From contig OZ037893.1 in assembly GCA_964035575.1 (NCBI GenBank), forward strand, positions 558,001 to 622,000: 64,000 nt of DNA. Direction: 5' to 3'. Below, piece after piece: positions 24,781 to 36,249 of this stretch. Positions within the stretch are counted from its first letter, which is position 1. Each line of letters starts with the position of its first letter. The notes under the pieces were generated by a model, which did not search any database, was not told the DNA's origin, and saw only the letters and a list, made by a program, of their open reading frames with translations. The translations under genes and the position numbers were made by a program. The stretch comes from Rhynchopus sp. YZ270_cl-10 (taxonomy: Eukaryota; Euglenozoa; Diplonemea; Diplonemida; Diplonemidae).

Positions 24781-27205
24781 TCAGTTCTCGCGCTCGGGGA
24801 GGCCAATGCTGCGCCTGATGCGGTTCAGCTTCTGGAGGGCGCGGTGCTTGCGCTGGGCCAGGGTGTAGGCGGTGTTGGCCTTCAGCTTGTAGCTGCGGGG
24901 CTTCTTGGCGTTCTTCTTGCGCTCGGCAGTGTTCTTGGTGGGGCACTTGGCCTTGGGGTCGGCGCGGATGGCCTTGTGCACTCCAAGGTACAGCTCCTCA
25001 AGGTCGTCAGCCGACACACCAGCCTTGATGTACTGGCTGAAGGACTTCTGGTACTTCTCGTGGTCCTCCTCCTCCATCTCCTCCATCCACTCCTTGACGT
25101 GGTCTCCGAGGATACGGGCACGGTGGGCCTCAGCGTCAAGCTCACCAGACGATGCGTCGTATCCAGAGAAACGCTTGTCGCTGTGGGGAACGTACAGTCC
25201 TCCGTCGACGGCTCCCTTCAGTGCCGCGAAGACCTTGTTTCCGACGGTGGTGTTGACAAGACCAATGTCGAGCATGGCCTTGAAGGGACGGCGGTCCTCG
25301 TCCTCCTTCAGCTCGAAGGACTCACCGGTCACCTCCTTGATTCCCTGTTGTGAGAGGTGGTGAGTTGTGACTCCAAAATAAAGAGCAGTTGAAACCTGCT
25401 TAAAACACATCTCAATCGAGCTCATAGATAAATAAATCGGAAGGGTGAAGTGAAGAAAATACTTGAAAAAATGAATCTGCTTCTCTTGCACACACGACAT
25501 GGAACATGATTTTCCCCTCTACGGACGGGAGCATTTTGTGTTCTGGGGACGCACTCTCCCCAGGCACATATAAACAGATGCATATTGTCGAAATTTTGTC
25601 AAAGTGTGTGGGAGTGTCACAACAAATCGAAACTTGCTTCGGAAATATTTCGCACAAAATGTTTCCAATACAATCGATGAAAAAGGGTTACTGGGGGGGG
25701 AGCTAATACAAGTACCGGGTACTTGTATTGAGCGGGTAAAACTAATAGATCCGGGTTTTTCAAAAATAAAAAAGGTGATGGGGGTACTTGTATTAAAAAC
25801 TTTTTCCCTGTACATTTTGTATGGGGGGAAAATAATTTTTTTTGTATGGGACAACGCCTTAGCAAAAATCCGAAAAATCGAGAAAAGAGAAAAGGTGTGA
25901 AGCAGGCTTCGCGCTAACTTTTGGAAAAAATCTGAAAAATCATGTTTCGGGCCCAAAAAAACGCACCTCAAATAGTTGCGACGGGTAACGTCTGAAGTAA
26001 GTTGATCCGGCGATCAGTTCGGGGATGTTTGGCCAATCGGTGTCTTGGCACCTCAACTCGCTTCTGGCGGGGAAACGCACTGCCATAATTTTTTGTTTGT
26101 GCGTAAAGTGTATAATAAATATTCTGTGGTGATATTTTCATTACTGCAATACGCTCCCACTGACTACCTGGCAGTGAAGAGGAAACCTCTTTAAGGCCAA
26201 AAACAGTGTTTTGTGGCATTTCTGAGACAATCCCGCGCTGTGGTGGGGCATATTCGGAAAAATGGACAAATTTTTAGTGACTTAAATTTTCACAAAATAT
26301 GAACCCAGACTCCTAAACAAGGGGCATTTTCAGTCTGAAAACCCAATTTCAGATGAAATTGTGGTGTTTTTGACTGGGAACAGGTAGCGCCGCAGGTGCA
26401 CGGTACCCAACTTTTTTCGTTTTTTCTTTTCTCTGGTTTCTTTTGATTGCGCGAGCTGATTGCTCTCCACGGTGGGGTCACATGTGGGTACAAAAACACT
26501 CTAAAGTACCCTTACTATGAAATATGAGATTCTCTGGTTTTGGTAAAGAAACCCCGGTTTGCAAAAAACGCACCACAAAAATATCCAAAAATCCCGGGCC
26601 AAGGGCCAACAATTAGCGCAAAGCCTGGCACCGAAATAGAAAAAAAAAAATCTCGATTTTTGTGGTAAAAATTGCTGGGAAAATTTTTTTGGCACCACCT
26701 GCTAAGAAAAACGTACACAAAAGTGGGGGGTACTTGTATTAAAAATATAAATTAATTTAAATCGAAAAACCCGGGGGGTACTTGTATTTGCAGGGGTACT
26801 TGTATTAGCCCCCCCCCCCCCAGTAAGTGAAACAATAAAACATACGGGGTACTTCTTGTCCAGTCCCTTGAGGGTAAGGATACGACGGGCAAGGAGCAGA
26901 CCGGTGCAGTAGGCAGCGGAGTAGTTGGTCAGACCGGTCTTGAGGCCGTACTCCTTCAGGTTGTGGGAGTAGGCAGACGCGTGGATGCGGTCTCCCTTCA
27001 GCTCGGCGGAGGCGATCTGGCACACAATGTCACGGTTGGTGATGCGGACAATCATGCGGTACTTGGGGGTCTGGTACTTGTTCTTGTCCTGGGTGAGCAT
27101 GCAACGACGCTGACGGTAGTCAGTCTTTCCCTCACGCCTCCTCCTGTACTTGACCTGGTAACGCTTGAAGTAAGCATTGTTCTTCTGAACCTTGACGAAA
27201 CCCAT
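24781..27205 (-). CDS. RPL5: 60S ribosomal protein L5 (uL18), copy B
   Basis: Exons 26846-27205 and 24781-25344, 307 aa, with the same protein as copy A. Exon 1 appears identical over all 360 bases. In exon 2 I see only two differences, both silent changes in Thr codons. The intron is 1501 bp instead of 478, and apart from the first few donor bases it shares nothing obvious with copy A's intron. It is filled mostly by a 1133-bp TIR element. 'CACAACAG', a likely trans-splice acceptor, ends 15 bases before the ATG, and this 5' flank also differs from copy A. Exon identity with intron divergence points to gene conversion or selection acting on the exons. Confidence 0.96.
25691..26823. mobile_element. 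TIR element inside the RPL5-B intron
   Basis: Left end 'CTGGGGGGGG' then 'GCTAATACAAGTACC'; the right end is the complement, 'GGTACTTGTATTAGC' then a C run and CAG. A TA dinucleotide lies outside each end (25689-25690 and 26824-26825), as for TA-targeting elements. The unit 'GGGTACTTGTATT' recurs at both subterminal regions. The interior has a GCGCCGCAGG palindrome near 26388, the 'ggtggggtcacatg' block near 26472 and a 'tggtggggca' block. No transposase, so non-autonomous. The G and C runs at the ends are unusual and could form structure. Confidence 0.85.
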
Positions 27206-28184
27206 TTTGAATGTAGATACCTGTTGTGCAAAATGTTAAGAAGGGAAACTCTACACAAACCAAACCTGCGTGTCAAATACATCAAAATACTGCCACACTA
27301 CTGCTCTACAAGGAATACCTCAGGCTACACAATTATCCATGATTACAACAGGCATCCTTCAGCAGTGCCATAAGCGCACGGCTTTGCACAATAGGGTTTG
27401 GTGACGGAAAAGCAACCCGAATCTAAAAGGTGTTTCATACGTTGTGAGTGCACATTGAAGTGCGAAAAGAAAGAAAAGAAGAAAACGTAGTTCTTTGTTT
27501 TATGTTTCCAATGTCATTTAGTTATTTTTGTGTTGACCAAAAAAAAAAAAATAAAAAATCCAAAACAAGGGAGTGTTGTTGTGCGCACCATAAGACGTTG
27601 GCGCAAGAAAGATTTCTCGTCAGACGTCTTGAGTAGGAGCGGGAAGCAGCTTCAGATAAAAGAAACTCTGAAAGACTACCTTGCGATACAACTCCAAGTA
27701 AACACATAGGCACAAAAAAGGGGGTTTGGATAAAAACATGAACAAAAGCAAGGTTAAAATAAAAACAAAAAAGAGCAGCGAAGATGAGCCAACATTAGGA
27801 GCGGTAATAGATTACACACATAGCCATAATGCCTTCTCGCGTCATGTGTTCGCTGCTTGGTGTCGCTTTAGCAACAGGCACAATGTGCTGCCTTGGTGGC
27901 AGACCATTGACCTAGGAAAAGGGGGGGCATACATATCAAATGCGACAAAAGACGCTTTTGAGAGTTAAAAAAAATAAATGCAAAAAAGCCTGCAGGGCAG
28001 ATGCAGGGCATCGAAGAAAGCTTGAAAGATGAATGCGCCACTTGTGCACACATCTGTAAAGAATAAGAAACGTTGAATGCGAATGGTGTACACACTTCAA
28101 AATAAGGTACGTTTGAAGACTAGCAAGGATTATGCAACTGTGCTCCCAGCAGTGTCCCCTCAACGTCTGTTGCCGCCTCTACAT
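27206..28184. other. Spacer between RPL5-B and the Cys-rich protein gene
   Basis: No gene supported on either strand. Mixed sequence with an A run near 27539-27558. Ends at the stop codon of the Cys-rich gene. Confidence 0.5.
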
Positions 28185-29693
28185 CTACAGGGAAGGGACG
28201 TTGACGCACGCCTGCTCCGTGCAGCGAAGAACTCCACCCTCAAGGCAGCCACAGGAGTTGCAGGCGTTGGAACACTCGTCCTTTCCACCCCATCCGACAG
28301 GGACAACGGTGCCGCACTTCAGAGTGCAGGTGGTGGGCTCAGGCTTCGGGCACGGAAGCTTAGGGCACGCAATGAGAGTGCAACGGAGGAGACCGTTCTC
28401 AAGGCAGCCACAGGTGTTGCAGGCGTTGTCACCCTCGTCGTGTCCACCCCATCCGACAGGGACAACAGTGCCACATCCAAGGGTGCAGGTGGTGGGCTCA
28501 GGCTTCGGGCACTCCTTGCTGTCAACGCATCCGATCTTGGTGCATCCGAGAGCGCCGTCAGTGCAAGTGCAGGTGTTGCAGTCGTTGGTGCCCTCGTCCT
28601 TTCCAGTCCATCCGTCAGCAACAACAGTTCCGCACTGAAGCTCACAGGACTTCTTTGCCGGGCACGGTGCGTCCAGGCACGCAATCTCTGTGCAGCGAAG
28701 AACTCCACCCTCAAGGCAGCCACAGGAGTTGCAGGCGTTGGAGCCCTCGTCCTTTCCACCCCATCCGACAGGGACAACGGTGCCGCACTTCAGGGTGCAG
28801 GTCTCGGGCTCAGGCTTCGGGCACGGAAGCTTAGGGCACGCAATCATAGTGCAACGGAGGAGACCGTTCTCAAGGCAGCCACAGGTGTTGCAGGCGTTGT
28901 CACCCTCGTCGTGTCCACCCCATCCGACAGGGACAACAGTGCCACATCCAAGGGTGCAGGTGGTGGGCTCAGGCTTCGGGCACTCCTTGCTGTCAACGCA
29001 TCCGATCTTGGTGCATCCGAGAGCGCCGTCAGTGCAAGTGCAGGTGTTGCAGTCGTTGGTGCCCTCGTCCTTTCCAGTCCATCCGTCAGCAACAACAGTT
29101 CCGCACTGAAGCTCACAGGACTTCTTCGGTGGGCATGGTGCGTCCAGGCACGCAATCTGTGTGCAGATGAGGCTTCCACTGTCAGTGCAGCCACAGGTGT
29201 TGCAGGCGTTGGAGCCCTCGTCGTTTCCACCCCAGCCAGCAGGGACAACGGTGCCGCACTTCAGGGTGCAGGTTTTGGGCTCAGGCTTCGGGCACGGAAG
29301 GGCAGGGCACGCAATCATAGTGCAGCGAAGAAGTCCACCCTCAAGGCAGCCACAGGTGTTGCAGGCGTTGGAACCCTCGTCGTTTCCACCCCATCCGACA
29401 GGGACGACAGTGCCGCACTTCAGAGTGCAGGTTGCGGGCTTGGGTGCGGTGCAGACGCCCTTCTCGCAGGTGAGGCCGTCTTTGCAGAGCTCGTCACGGC
29501 AGTTCGTGCCAGCGCTGCAGGTTTCACCGATGTCACGCTTCGGGGTGCACTTCTTGTAGTACGAGAAGCAGTAGTCCGTCCCGTAGCGGACAGGGCGGCA
29601 CCACTCGTTCACTCCACAGTCCACATTGTCCCAGCACACGGGACCTGCAGACACTGCTGCGAACATACTCAGAACCACTGCAGAACGAAGCAT
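28185..29693 (-). CDS. Secreted Cys-rich protein with eight roughly 54-residue repeats
   Basis: Single exon, 502 aa. It starts with a signal peptide ('MLRSAVVLSMFAAVSA'), then a Cys-rich head of about 70 residues. Eight repeats follow, each built on C-x3-C-G-T-V-V-x-x-G-W-x-G-x-D-E with a 'CNTC' core, 'CT', and a 'PCPKPEP' linker. Each repeat has about eight Cys, so it is likely a disulfide-rich extracellular or cell-coat protein. I do not recognise a named domain; the pattern recalls VWC/pacifastin-like knots and similar repeats in other marine protists, but this is not secure. Repeats 3-5 and 6-8 are almost the same because of a 480-bp DNA duplication. 'CACAACAG' lies shortly before the ATG as a possible trans-splice acceptor. 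The long plus-strand frame over this gene is a shadow. Confidence 0.85.
   Translation of the reverse strand: MLRSAVVLSMFAAVSAGPVCWDNVDCGVNEWCRPVRYGTDYCFSYYKKCTPKRDIGETCSAGTNCRDELCKDGLTCEKGVCTAPKPATCTLKCGTVVPVGWGGNDEGSNACNTCGCLEGGLLRCTMIACPALPCPKPEPKTCTLKCGTVVPAGWGGNDEGSNACNTCGCTDSGSLICTQIACLDAPCPPKKSCELQCGTVVADGWTGKDEGTNDCNTCTCTDGALGCTKIGCVDSKECPKPEPTTCTLGCGTVVPVGWGGHDEGDNACNTCGCLENGLLRCTMIACPKLPCPKPEPETCTLKCGTVVPVGWGGKDEGSNACNSCGCLEGGVLRCTEIACLDAPCPAKKSCELQCGTVVADGWTGKDEGTNDCNTCTCTDGALGCTKIGCVDSKECPKPEPTTCTLGCGTVVPVGWGGHDEGDNACNTCGCLENGLLRCTLIACPKLPCPKPEPTTCTLKCGTVVPVGWGGKDECSNACNSCGCLEGGVLRCTEQACVNVPSL
28211..29170. repeat. Two tandem 480-bp units inside the Cys-rich gene
   Basis: 28211-28690 and 28691-29170 match at an exact 480-base offset (160 codons, three protein repeats) with few differences. 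The 'cgcaatgagagtgcaacgg' stretch differs from its partner 'cgcaatcatagtgcaacgg' by two bases. This looks like a recent in-frame duplication, and the reading frame is kept. Confidence 0.88.
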
Positions 29694-30632
29694 TTTAACA
29701 GTACGATGGATTTTTGATATCTGTTGTGGAAGTGGTGTTAGCGGAAAGGGGAGAGGTAAGTTAGGTCAGGTGAGAGCCTCATGATTACAACTTATCCATT
29801 TTTCGTTTTCATCAAAGTCAAAGGTGTCAGGGAGGAGCATTTATATTTTTTTTTTCCCTTTACTCAACAGGAGAACGGGGGTGGTGCACATTTGGGACTG
29901 GAAAGGCCCAAAAGTCCCACCTTTTTTTACCCCCACCGATTTTCGAACCTATCAAAACAAAAACAAGAAAGTCTCCCCATAGTCCTGGGCTGGACATCAA
30001 ATTGCCTCCGGGGTCCTTTTGTGGCACTTACTTCCTCCTGAAACTCTATGAAGGCCTACCAGAGGGTAGAAAGATGCTGGGACAGCTTCCCCATACAATG
30101 AAAAGGGCGTAGTGGGGAAATGATTAAATGTCTCCGTAATGTCAAAGCCACTCCCAAAAGGAGAGAAACGGCACTACAGATATCACGGATAGCTGGCTTT
30201 CCTCGTGGAGCTACCACAATACTAAGAAGCGAGGAAAGTCCTCAAATAAAAAGAAAGACACTTCAGCAAAATGGGTGAAACTCTTTAAAAACTTGATACA
30301 CGAATATGCCTAAAAATACACCTATTCACCTATACATCTATAAAAATGTATCGTTCTCTATCTGTACACATCTCCCATTCAGTCTCCAACGTCAATTGCA
30401 GTGTTCTCCACCTGTTAAGGCTTAACTTCAACAAAAAATATTGCCCAGAAAAGCATTTGTCTAAGTGAGACAAATGCTAGGAGGGACTAGACGCAAGAAG
30501 AAAAAATTGACCTTTTCATTTTCCTTTCTCTGAGAACACCGGTTACTAGCGAGCAAAAAAATTGCAGCAAAAAAATTGCCTTCACGAACAGAAATGCTGT
30601 CCACCACAAGATCTTTGCAACCTCTCCCCCGC
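29694..30632. other. Spacer with no visible gene
   Basis: About 940 bases with short A and T runs. A G/A-rich part at 29750-29890 is the 5' side of the Cys-rich gene. I see no frames with coding character on either strand. Confidence 0.5.
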
Positions 30633-33356
30633 TCAGACCGACGAATAAAAGAAGGTTTCCTCCACCACCCCCCAGGCAAACCGCTCTGTTGTGCCGATCG
30701 CAGCGCGGGCCGTGGCCTCCTCACGGAAGGCATCCTGCATGACTGCTGTCGAGAGACCTGCTTCTGCTGTCCATTCCCCCACACCAACGCCTGCTGCATC
30801 CTCTGGTACCCCTTCTCCACCTTCTGCTGGAGGCGGACCCCCTGCAAGCGCGAGCAGAGCTGCGCATATGGGTGAGGAGCTGTCGCAGAGCGAGTGTTCA
30901 TGGTCGTTGCGCAGGGCAGCACGGAGATGCGCCTCCTGTGTCTTGAGCGCCTTGCGCTCGAGGGCGTGCACCTTGCGTCGCAGATGCAGGCATTCTGCAT
31001 CGGGCACGTCTTCCGCATGCCCCTCCCTCCTCCTGAACAACCGGAATGTGACCCCAATGTACCACTCCGACAGCACACCCGCCGCTTCCCTCTGATGCCG
31101 TTCAATAAGCGCAGCCCGCTTCAACACAAGCGACGCAAGCATCCCTGCAAAGCGCCCCCTTGCAGCATACCCCCTGAAGATGCGCTGGATCTGCGTGGCC
31201 GCGAAGTCAAGGAGGAAGCGCCGCCCCTCCTCCATGTTCTGCTCGCGGACGGACTCACGGCGGGCGTGGTACTTCTTGTAGCCTTGTTGGATGGCGGCGG
31301 CGGCCTCGTCGCGTGAATACCGTTCAAAGATCCTCTCCTCCTCTGCCTCTGTGGCCTCTGCGCACTGTGCGGGCGACACTGCCTCCACACCCTTCACACT
31401 CTGTACAGACGCCGTCTGCGGTGGCTGCTGCGACAGGTCTAATAGTCGCCGCTTCTTATCTGCACTGATGAGCGCCGCCTCCAACTCCTCCATCCTGCGG
31501 TACTCACAGATCTGCTGCTGCCGCTCAAGCTCTGGTGGCAACACACGCTGCAGCCATCTAAGCTGCAGCATTTCATCAGACAGCACATGCCTCTGTGACA
31601 ACTCCTCAAGCAGCGTGTCGCATCTGTTCACATGCTCCTGCGAGACGGTCACATCCAGCCCAGTCAGCCGATGCTGTTGAAGCGATTTATACAGCTGCAG
31701 CCTCGACAGATGTGTGTGGCGTGTCTTGAAGAGGGGGAGAAGCTCGTCAAAGAGCTCTTGGCTTTCACCTTTGAGGCCGTGGCGTTCGCTTGTTTCGAGG
31801 TGGCGCATGTCGAGAAGGAAGATCTTGCGTTTGTACCCCGCCACTGCGCCCAATGCGTGCAGCATGCGGAGGTGTTGCTTGCGCTGGCGTGCCACACAGC
31901 GGCGGTAGAGGCATTGTATCTTGACCGCTGCGTTGCCTTGGTGCAGTGTGAAGTAGACGAGCTTGCGTATCGCGTGGGCACGCCCCACACGGCATAGTGT
32001 GGTGGCGGCCTGCTGCATTGTGTGTTGCCGTTGTGCTGTGTGGTACTGCACAGCAAGTCGTTGCCGTACAAAGCAGGCACGGCACACCCGCTGCACCTTC
32101 AATACAGAGGCACGTCCAGAGGTCAGCTGCCGCCGTCTGTCTGCCAGAGCGACCACCGCTCTGTTGCCTGCAACGTTCCTAAAGAACGCCTGCACAACGC
32201 TGAGATGAGCCCGCATCGCACCCGTCCGTGCCCGAGCCCCCCTCCCCCGCGTCACCTTCTGTATCACCAACGCAGCAACATGCTGGCGTTCTCCCATCCT
32301 CTCCTTCGCCAGCTTCCGCAGCCCCTTCTCCCACTCCGACACCACATCCGCCTTCTCCTGCACAACCTTGTAGATAAACCCCGACACCGCAAGCACCTTC
32401 AGCTTCTCATAGAAGAACACCTCCTCTGTGGCGGCAGTGGGCACAACTAGCACCTTTTTTGCCCCTTTTTTTGGGGTCTTTTTGTGAGTTTCTTCGGTCC
32501 ACCCTGGGCCAAAGCGGTACTTCGACCAGAGGAGGTTTGGTGGGTTGTGTTCTTTGGTGACGGCGACGGAGTCGTGCAGGTGGTGCAGGAGTTGTTGCGC
32601 TTTGCCTGCACGCTCCAGTGTTGTGGGTGGGCAGTTGAGCAGGAAGGAGACGTGGCTTCCCTCCTCGATCATGCCCTCACCGTAGGAGTCGTTGATGAGG
32701 AGACCCCTCTCTTTCTCGAGACCCTCCATCGTGATGTTCCCCTCCGATGACGACACGGCACACCCACCCACGTCGCTGATGCTCGGCAGCACCCTTTTGC
32801 TGTACCGCCCCAAGGACACCCCCTTCGGACGCTCAAGGCTCAGCTCCTGCAGCTTTGTCTTCCCTTGCAGCAGGTCTGCTGGACAGAAACCTTGCAACTT
32901 TTCTGTGATAATTACATCGAGGTAGGTGGGTATGTTAGTAGAGAACGAGAAAGATAATTAAAATAATTGAAAGTGTACAGGGTAAATGCACCCACTGATT
33001 TTGACGCAAAGCGAGAACAAAAAAGGGGTTAAAAAGTGCAAACACCCCACCGGCTCTTTATCAAGAAATGGGGGAGAATAAAAAAAACGGCTAATTTTTA
33101 CGTTGTTTTCATGAAAGCAATTCCTCAAGCGAGTTGAGGGGGAGGGCAACGTCGGCATACCTCCTGTAGCTGCAGCCGACTCACGTGTCACAAGGTTCCT
33201 GTCCCATGTCCCCCACTCCACAGTCAGAATGCTGAAGGCAGCGCCTTGTGTGACGTTGATCACCTCGCGTGCACGATCCTCTGATTTGAGGATCGCAGGT
33301 GCAGTGGTCTGTCGGTAGAGCTGGTGACGTGGCACGGCAGGTCTTGCCACAGCCAT
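30633..33356 (-). CDS. IQ-motif (calmodulin-binding type) coiled-coil protein, two exons
   Basis: Exons 33161-33356 and 30633-32902 join with a split codon (G|AA) to about 821 aa. There are at least four IQ-type motifs: 'VIQKVTRGRGARAR' near residue 275, 'AAVKIQCLYRRCVARQRKQ' near 390, 'AAAAIQQGYKKYHARR' near 610 and 'AATQIQRIFRGYAARGR' near 645. IQ motifs usually bind calmodulin or its relatives. Between them the protein is Arg/Gln/Glu-rich and probably helical. The first 250 residues ('GLLINDSYGEG', 'NLLWSKYRFGPGW') match no domain I know. The intron is 258 bp with donor GTATGC and acceptor CACAG and carries the oriented short motif. Such proteins are common in flagellar and cytoskeletal settings, but that role is only a guess here. 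Confidence 0.8.
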
Positions 33357-34138
33357 GAGAAAGGAAAAGACAAGACAAGGAACCCAGAGGCAATGTAAAA
33401 AAAAACGCCCACACCCCCGCTCTCTCTCTCTGCAGTGGTATGTGTTTTATTAACCCGACATTGTTGATTATCTGAAAGCAAGTCTACACGCCTTCCCATA
33501 TCCCCTCTTGGTTACTAGAGCAACCTTCACAAGAGGATGGATCCGATTCGAGCATTGTAACGTGAAATACGGTTGCCGTACACTCTTTTGAATCACTCAT
33601 CGTGACGATGGAAAGATCATTCAAATGAGAAAAAGTGGAAGGGGAAAAAAAATGTGGGCACCAAGCATTTTTAGACTATACTATTTGAGAAGAGAAACAC
33701 AATGCAGAAATACAGGTGAAGTGGGGGAAGGGGGGGAGAACAGGAAAGATGAAGAAAAACTGCGACACCTGCAAAAGAACAGAGCCGTGCCGCGTGTGGA
33801 AAATATACTTTATAAAAAAAAAAAGCTTCACATTGCAGAAGGAAACAATACACACCCCAAGACGCACATATGGGTAGGTTTTATTGTGTTGTTTATATTC
33901 TCTCTAAGTTAAAATTTGTTTCGAGCTTTTTTAAAAAGAAAAATATGGGAAATTCGTCCGAAGATTCCCTCTTTTTCCTCTCGAAAAAACTCATCGCACA
34001 AAATGGATGTTGGAAATACATTCTCCAGACTCATGCACCCGAGGGGCATTTCATACCAAAAAACGGGGCTATATTTCACAAAGGGATGCAAACACAAATA
34101 CAACCAAAAAAAATGGTATTTCTATTTCCACCCCCCCT
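33357..34138. other. Spacer between the IQ and zinc-ribbon genes
   Basis: No supported gene. It includes an A-rich plus-strand stretch near 33815 and pyrimidine-rich minus-strand stretches. Confidence 0.5.
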
Positions 34139-36249
34139 TTATCTCCCTGGAGAGAGAAGCTGTCGTTTGAGGAGATCTATGGTGACATCACGCTCTTTAA
34201 TTGCTGCGAGGGTGACGCTGACTTCTGCGTGGGGGTTGAGAGGGTCCAGGTAGGACGGGGGCATGCGGGAGAGCTGGAAGGCGAGGTGCTCACGCTCCTT
34301 CACAAGCTGCCGGAGGAGCGACCTGGCACGCGAGGACGGGGTGTCCTGCTGAACACTCTGCTGTATCTCGGGAGACGCCACGTACACCTGCTGGGTGACC
34401 CGCTGCGGCTGCCGCTCCTTCCTCGCAAGCTCCCTCTTCAACAACGCGGCCGTCTCGCACGCATCCAACAACAAATTCTCTGCCCGATCATACTCCCCCT
34501 CCCCCACCTTCCCCACCTTCGCACGCCTCCTGTCTATCCTCTCCAGCTCCGCCTCCAATGCCATGTCCTCTGCAATCTCTGCCCGCACCATTCCAGGATC
34601 CTCCACATCATACACCACCTGCTGCTCAATAGGCTGTGGTGACTGCGTGAACGAAACGGGAGCAGCCAACAAAGGCGGCGGGTGGAGGTATGGTTCCTCC
34701 TCAACCTGCCCCATCTTCTTCCCGCAGAACGGACAGAAAGTGAGCCCCCGTGCAGGGGCAGGAGACAGGCAGGATGGACAGCGGTCTACGGAGAGCATTC
34801 CATCGGGCATTACGTTTCCTGTTGGAGAAGAGGGGGGTGGAGGAGGGGGAGAGAGAGAAAAGGTGTAAAGTGTGGTGCAAGAACCTTAAAGACACCGAGG
34901 ACAACGCAGGAGGACAACACCAGTGTGATGAAGGAATAGTTTGTAAAGGTTTTTGTTTTGCTTTATTTTTTTTTGCTTTAAAACCAGGGTTCTCGCAATC
35001 TTCAACACTTTTGAAAACGTTGAAGATTATAAGGATTTTTTTTTCCACCCCAAAAAACTTTTTTTTTACAAGACCTTCCGAGCAGGGTTGTTTCTAGGAT
35101 CTCGTTTTTTTTTCTCGGGGGGGTCAATTTTTTTCCCGAAAAAAATGGGTTTTCAGGTGTTTTTGGGTGTATTCCGAGCTTTCTCGACGACGCCTCGATC
35201 TCATCGAGAAAACCCCATACCCCAAGACTCAGAATATCATGGTAGTATGTAGCTTCTGTGAGGGTATGAAACAGGGAAAGAAACGGTGTCCATGGCACCC
35301 AAAGGTTCCTGGCGAAGCCACGGTACGCAACATTTCTAAAATTGCGCTTAAAATTGCACTATTTTACAGCCAAACTATGTCATGGGAAGGGTGGGTTGCA
35401 AGCTTGCGCCGCAGGCGCACGGTACGCTACTTTTTTCCTTTTGCCATGCTGCATGTTTCCTTTTCGTTCGGCGTTTGATCAATTGAGTCGCGTTCTGGCT
35501 GTGACGGGGTCACTTTGTCCATGAGGCCAGTTCTGGTCACTCTCAGAGGCTTATGTGGGGTATTGTCATGGGAAGGGTGTGATGTAAGCTTGCGCCGCAG
35601 GCGAGGAGATGGGTATCAGGTGGGAGAGGGTGGGAAGATGGGTGAAAAATTTACCCTAAAAAAATTTTTTTTGTGAAGATTTGTTATAATTTAACTCAAA
35701 AAAGCGCCCCCCTTTAAAACTTGGTGCAAACTTTTTGCGAAACGTTGACAATTTTTATGGAATTCGGTGGAATAAATGGGGTAAATGAGTGTCCAAGATT
35801 TACATACCAAAGGGCTGCAGAGGTCCTGGTGGAGTTGGGGATGGGATGGCGAGGGTTGGTGTCGATGGGGTGGTCTCGTTGGCAGGAAGGAAGGAGACCC
35901 GTCTGGTGGAGCCTTCCTCGCTGATGTCGCCCTCCTCCATGAGCTTTTGCGCGTAGCCTGCGAGCGAGTCTTCCACACGGCGGCGCTCCCAGTCGGCGAG
36001 GGCGTCCTCGCTGACGCTTTCTTTGCTGCTGTGGCTGCCTTTGTTGCGCTTTCTGCCTTTCCCACCTTTTTTCCTCCCGGGAGACGGAGACGGCTGTAAA
36101 CTATCCGGTGACCCCCCATGCGGTACAGAAGGGGCCGCTGCAGGCGCCACTACAGGCGAATTCTGCCGTGAATTCGCCTCATTCTGGTCCAACAATGCCC
36201 GCTCTATGTCATCAGGATCCTGCGAGGCTGATGACCCACAACAACCCAT
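34139..36249 (-). CDS. N-myristoylation-signal protein with zinc ribbon and coiled coil, two exons
   Basis: Exon 1, 35808-36249, starts 'MGCCGSS', a strong signal for N-myristoylation (Gly2) with Cys for palmitoylation, so the protein is probably on a membrane. It continues through a Ser/Pro-rich region, a basic Lys/Arg patch and a short helix. Exon 2, 34139-34818, carries two CxxC pairs, 'CPSC' and 'CPFC', spaced as a zinc ribbon, then about 150 residues of probable coiled coil. Joining the two uses donor GTATGT and acceptor 'CCAACAG' after a long pyrimidine tract, and the split codon (G|GA) keeps the frame, giving 373 aa. Each half could instead be its own gene (exon 2 has an ATG at 34810), but the matching phase and strong acceptor favour one gene. 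No named homologue recognised. The 989-bp intron holds repeat-element remnants. Confidence 0.66.
35085..35640. mobile_element. Repeat-element remnant in the zinc-ribbon gene's intron
   Basis: 35309-35420 matches 10009-10110 inside the 993-bp TIR element: 'GCGAAGCCACGGTACGCAAC', 'ttacagccaaactatg', then 'GCGCCGCAGGCGCACGG'. A second palindrome copy is at about 35588. No terminal repeats found; probably an old or partial copy. Confidence 0.65.

Noticed and set aside
28077-29717. 546-residue plus-strand open frame over the Cys-rich gene
   Set aside because: The minus frame has a signal peptide and regular Cys repeats. The plus frame is a shadow of the repeat units, with Ala/Val/Ser-rich sequence and no domain.
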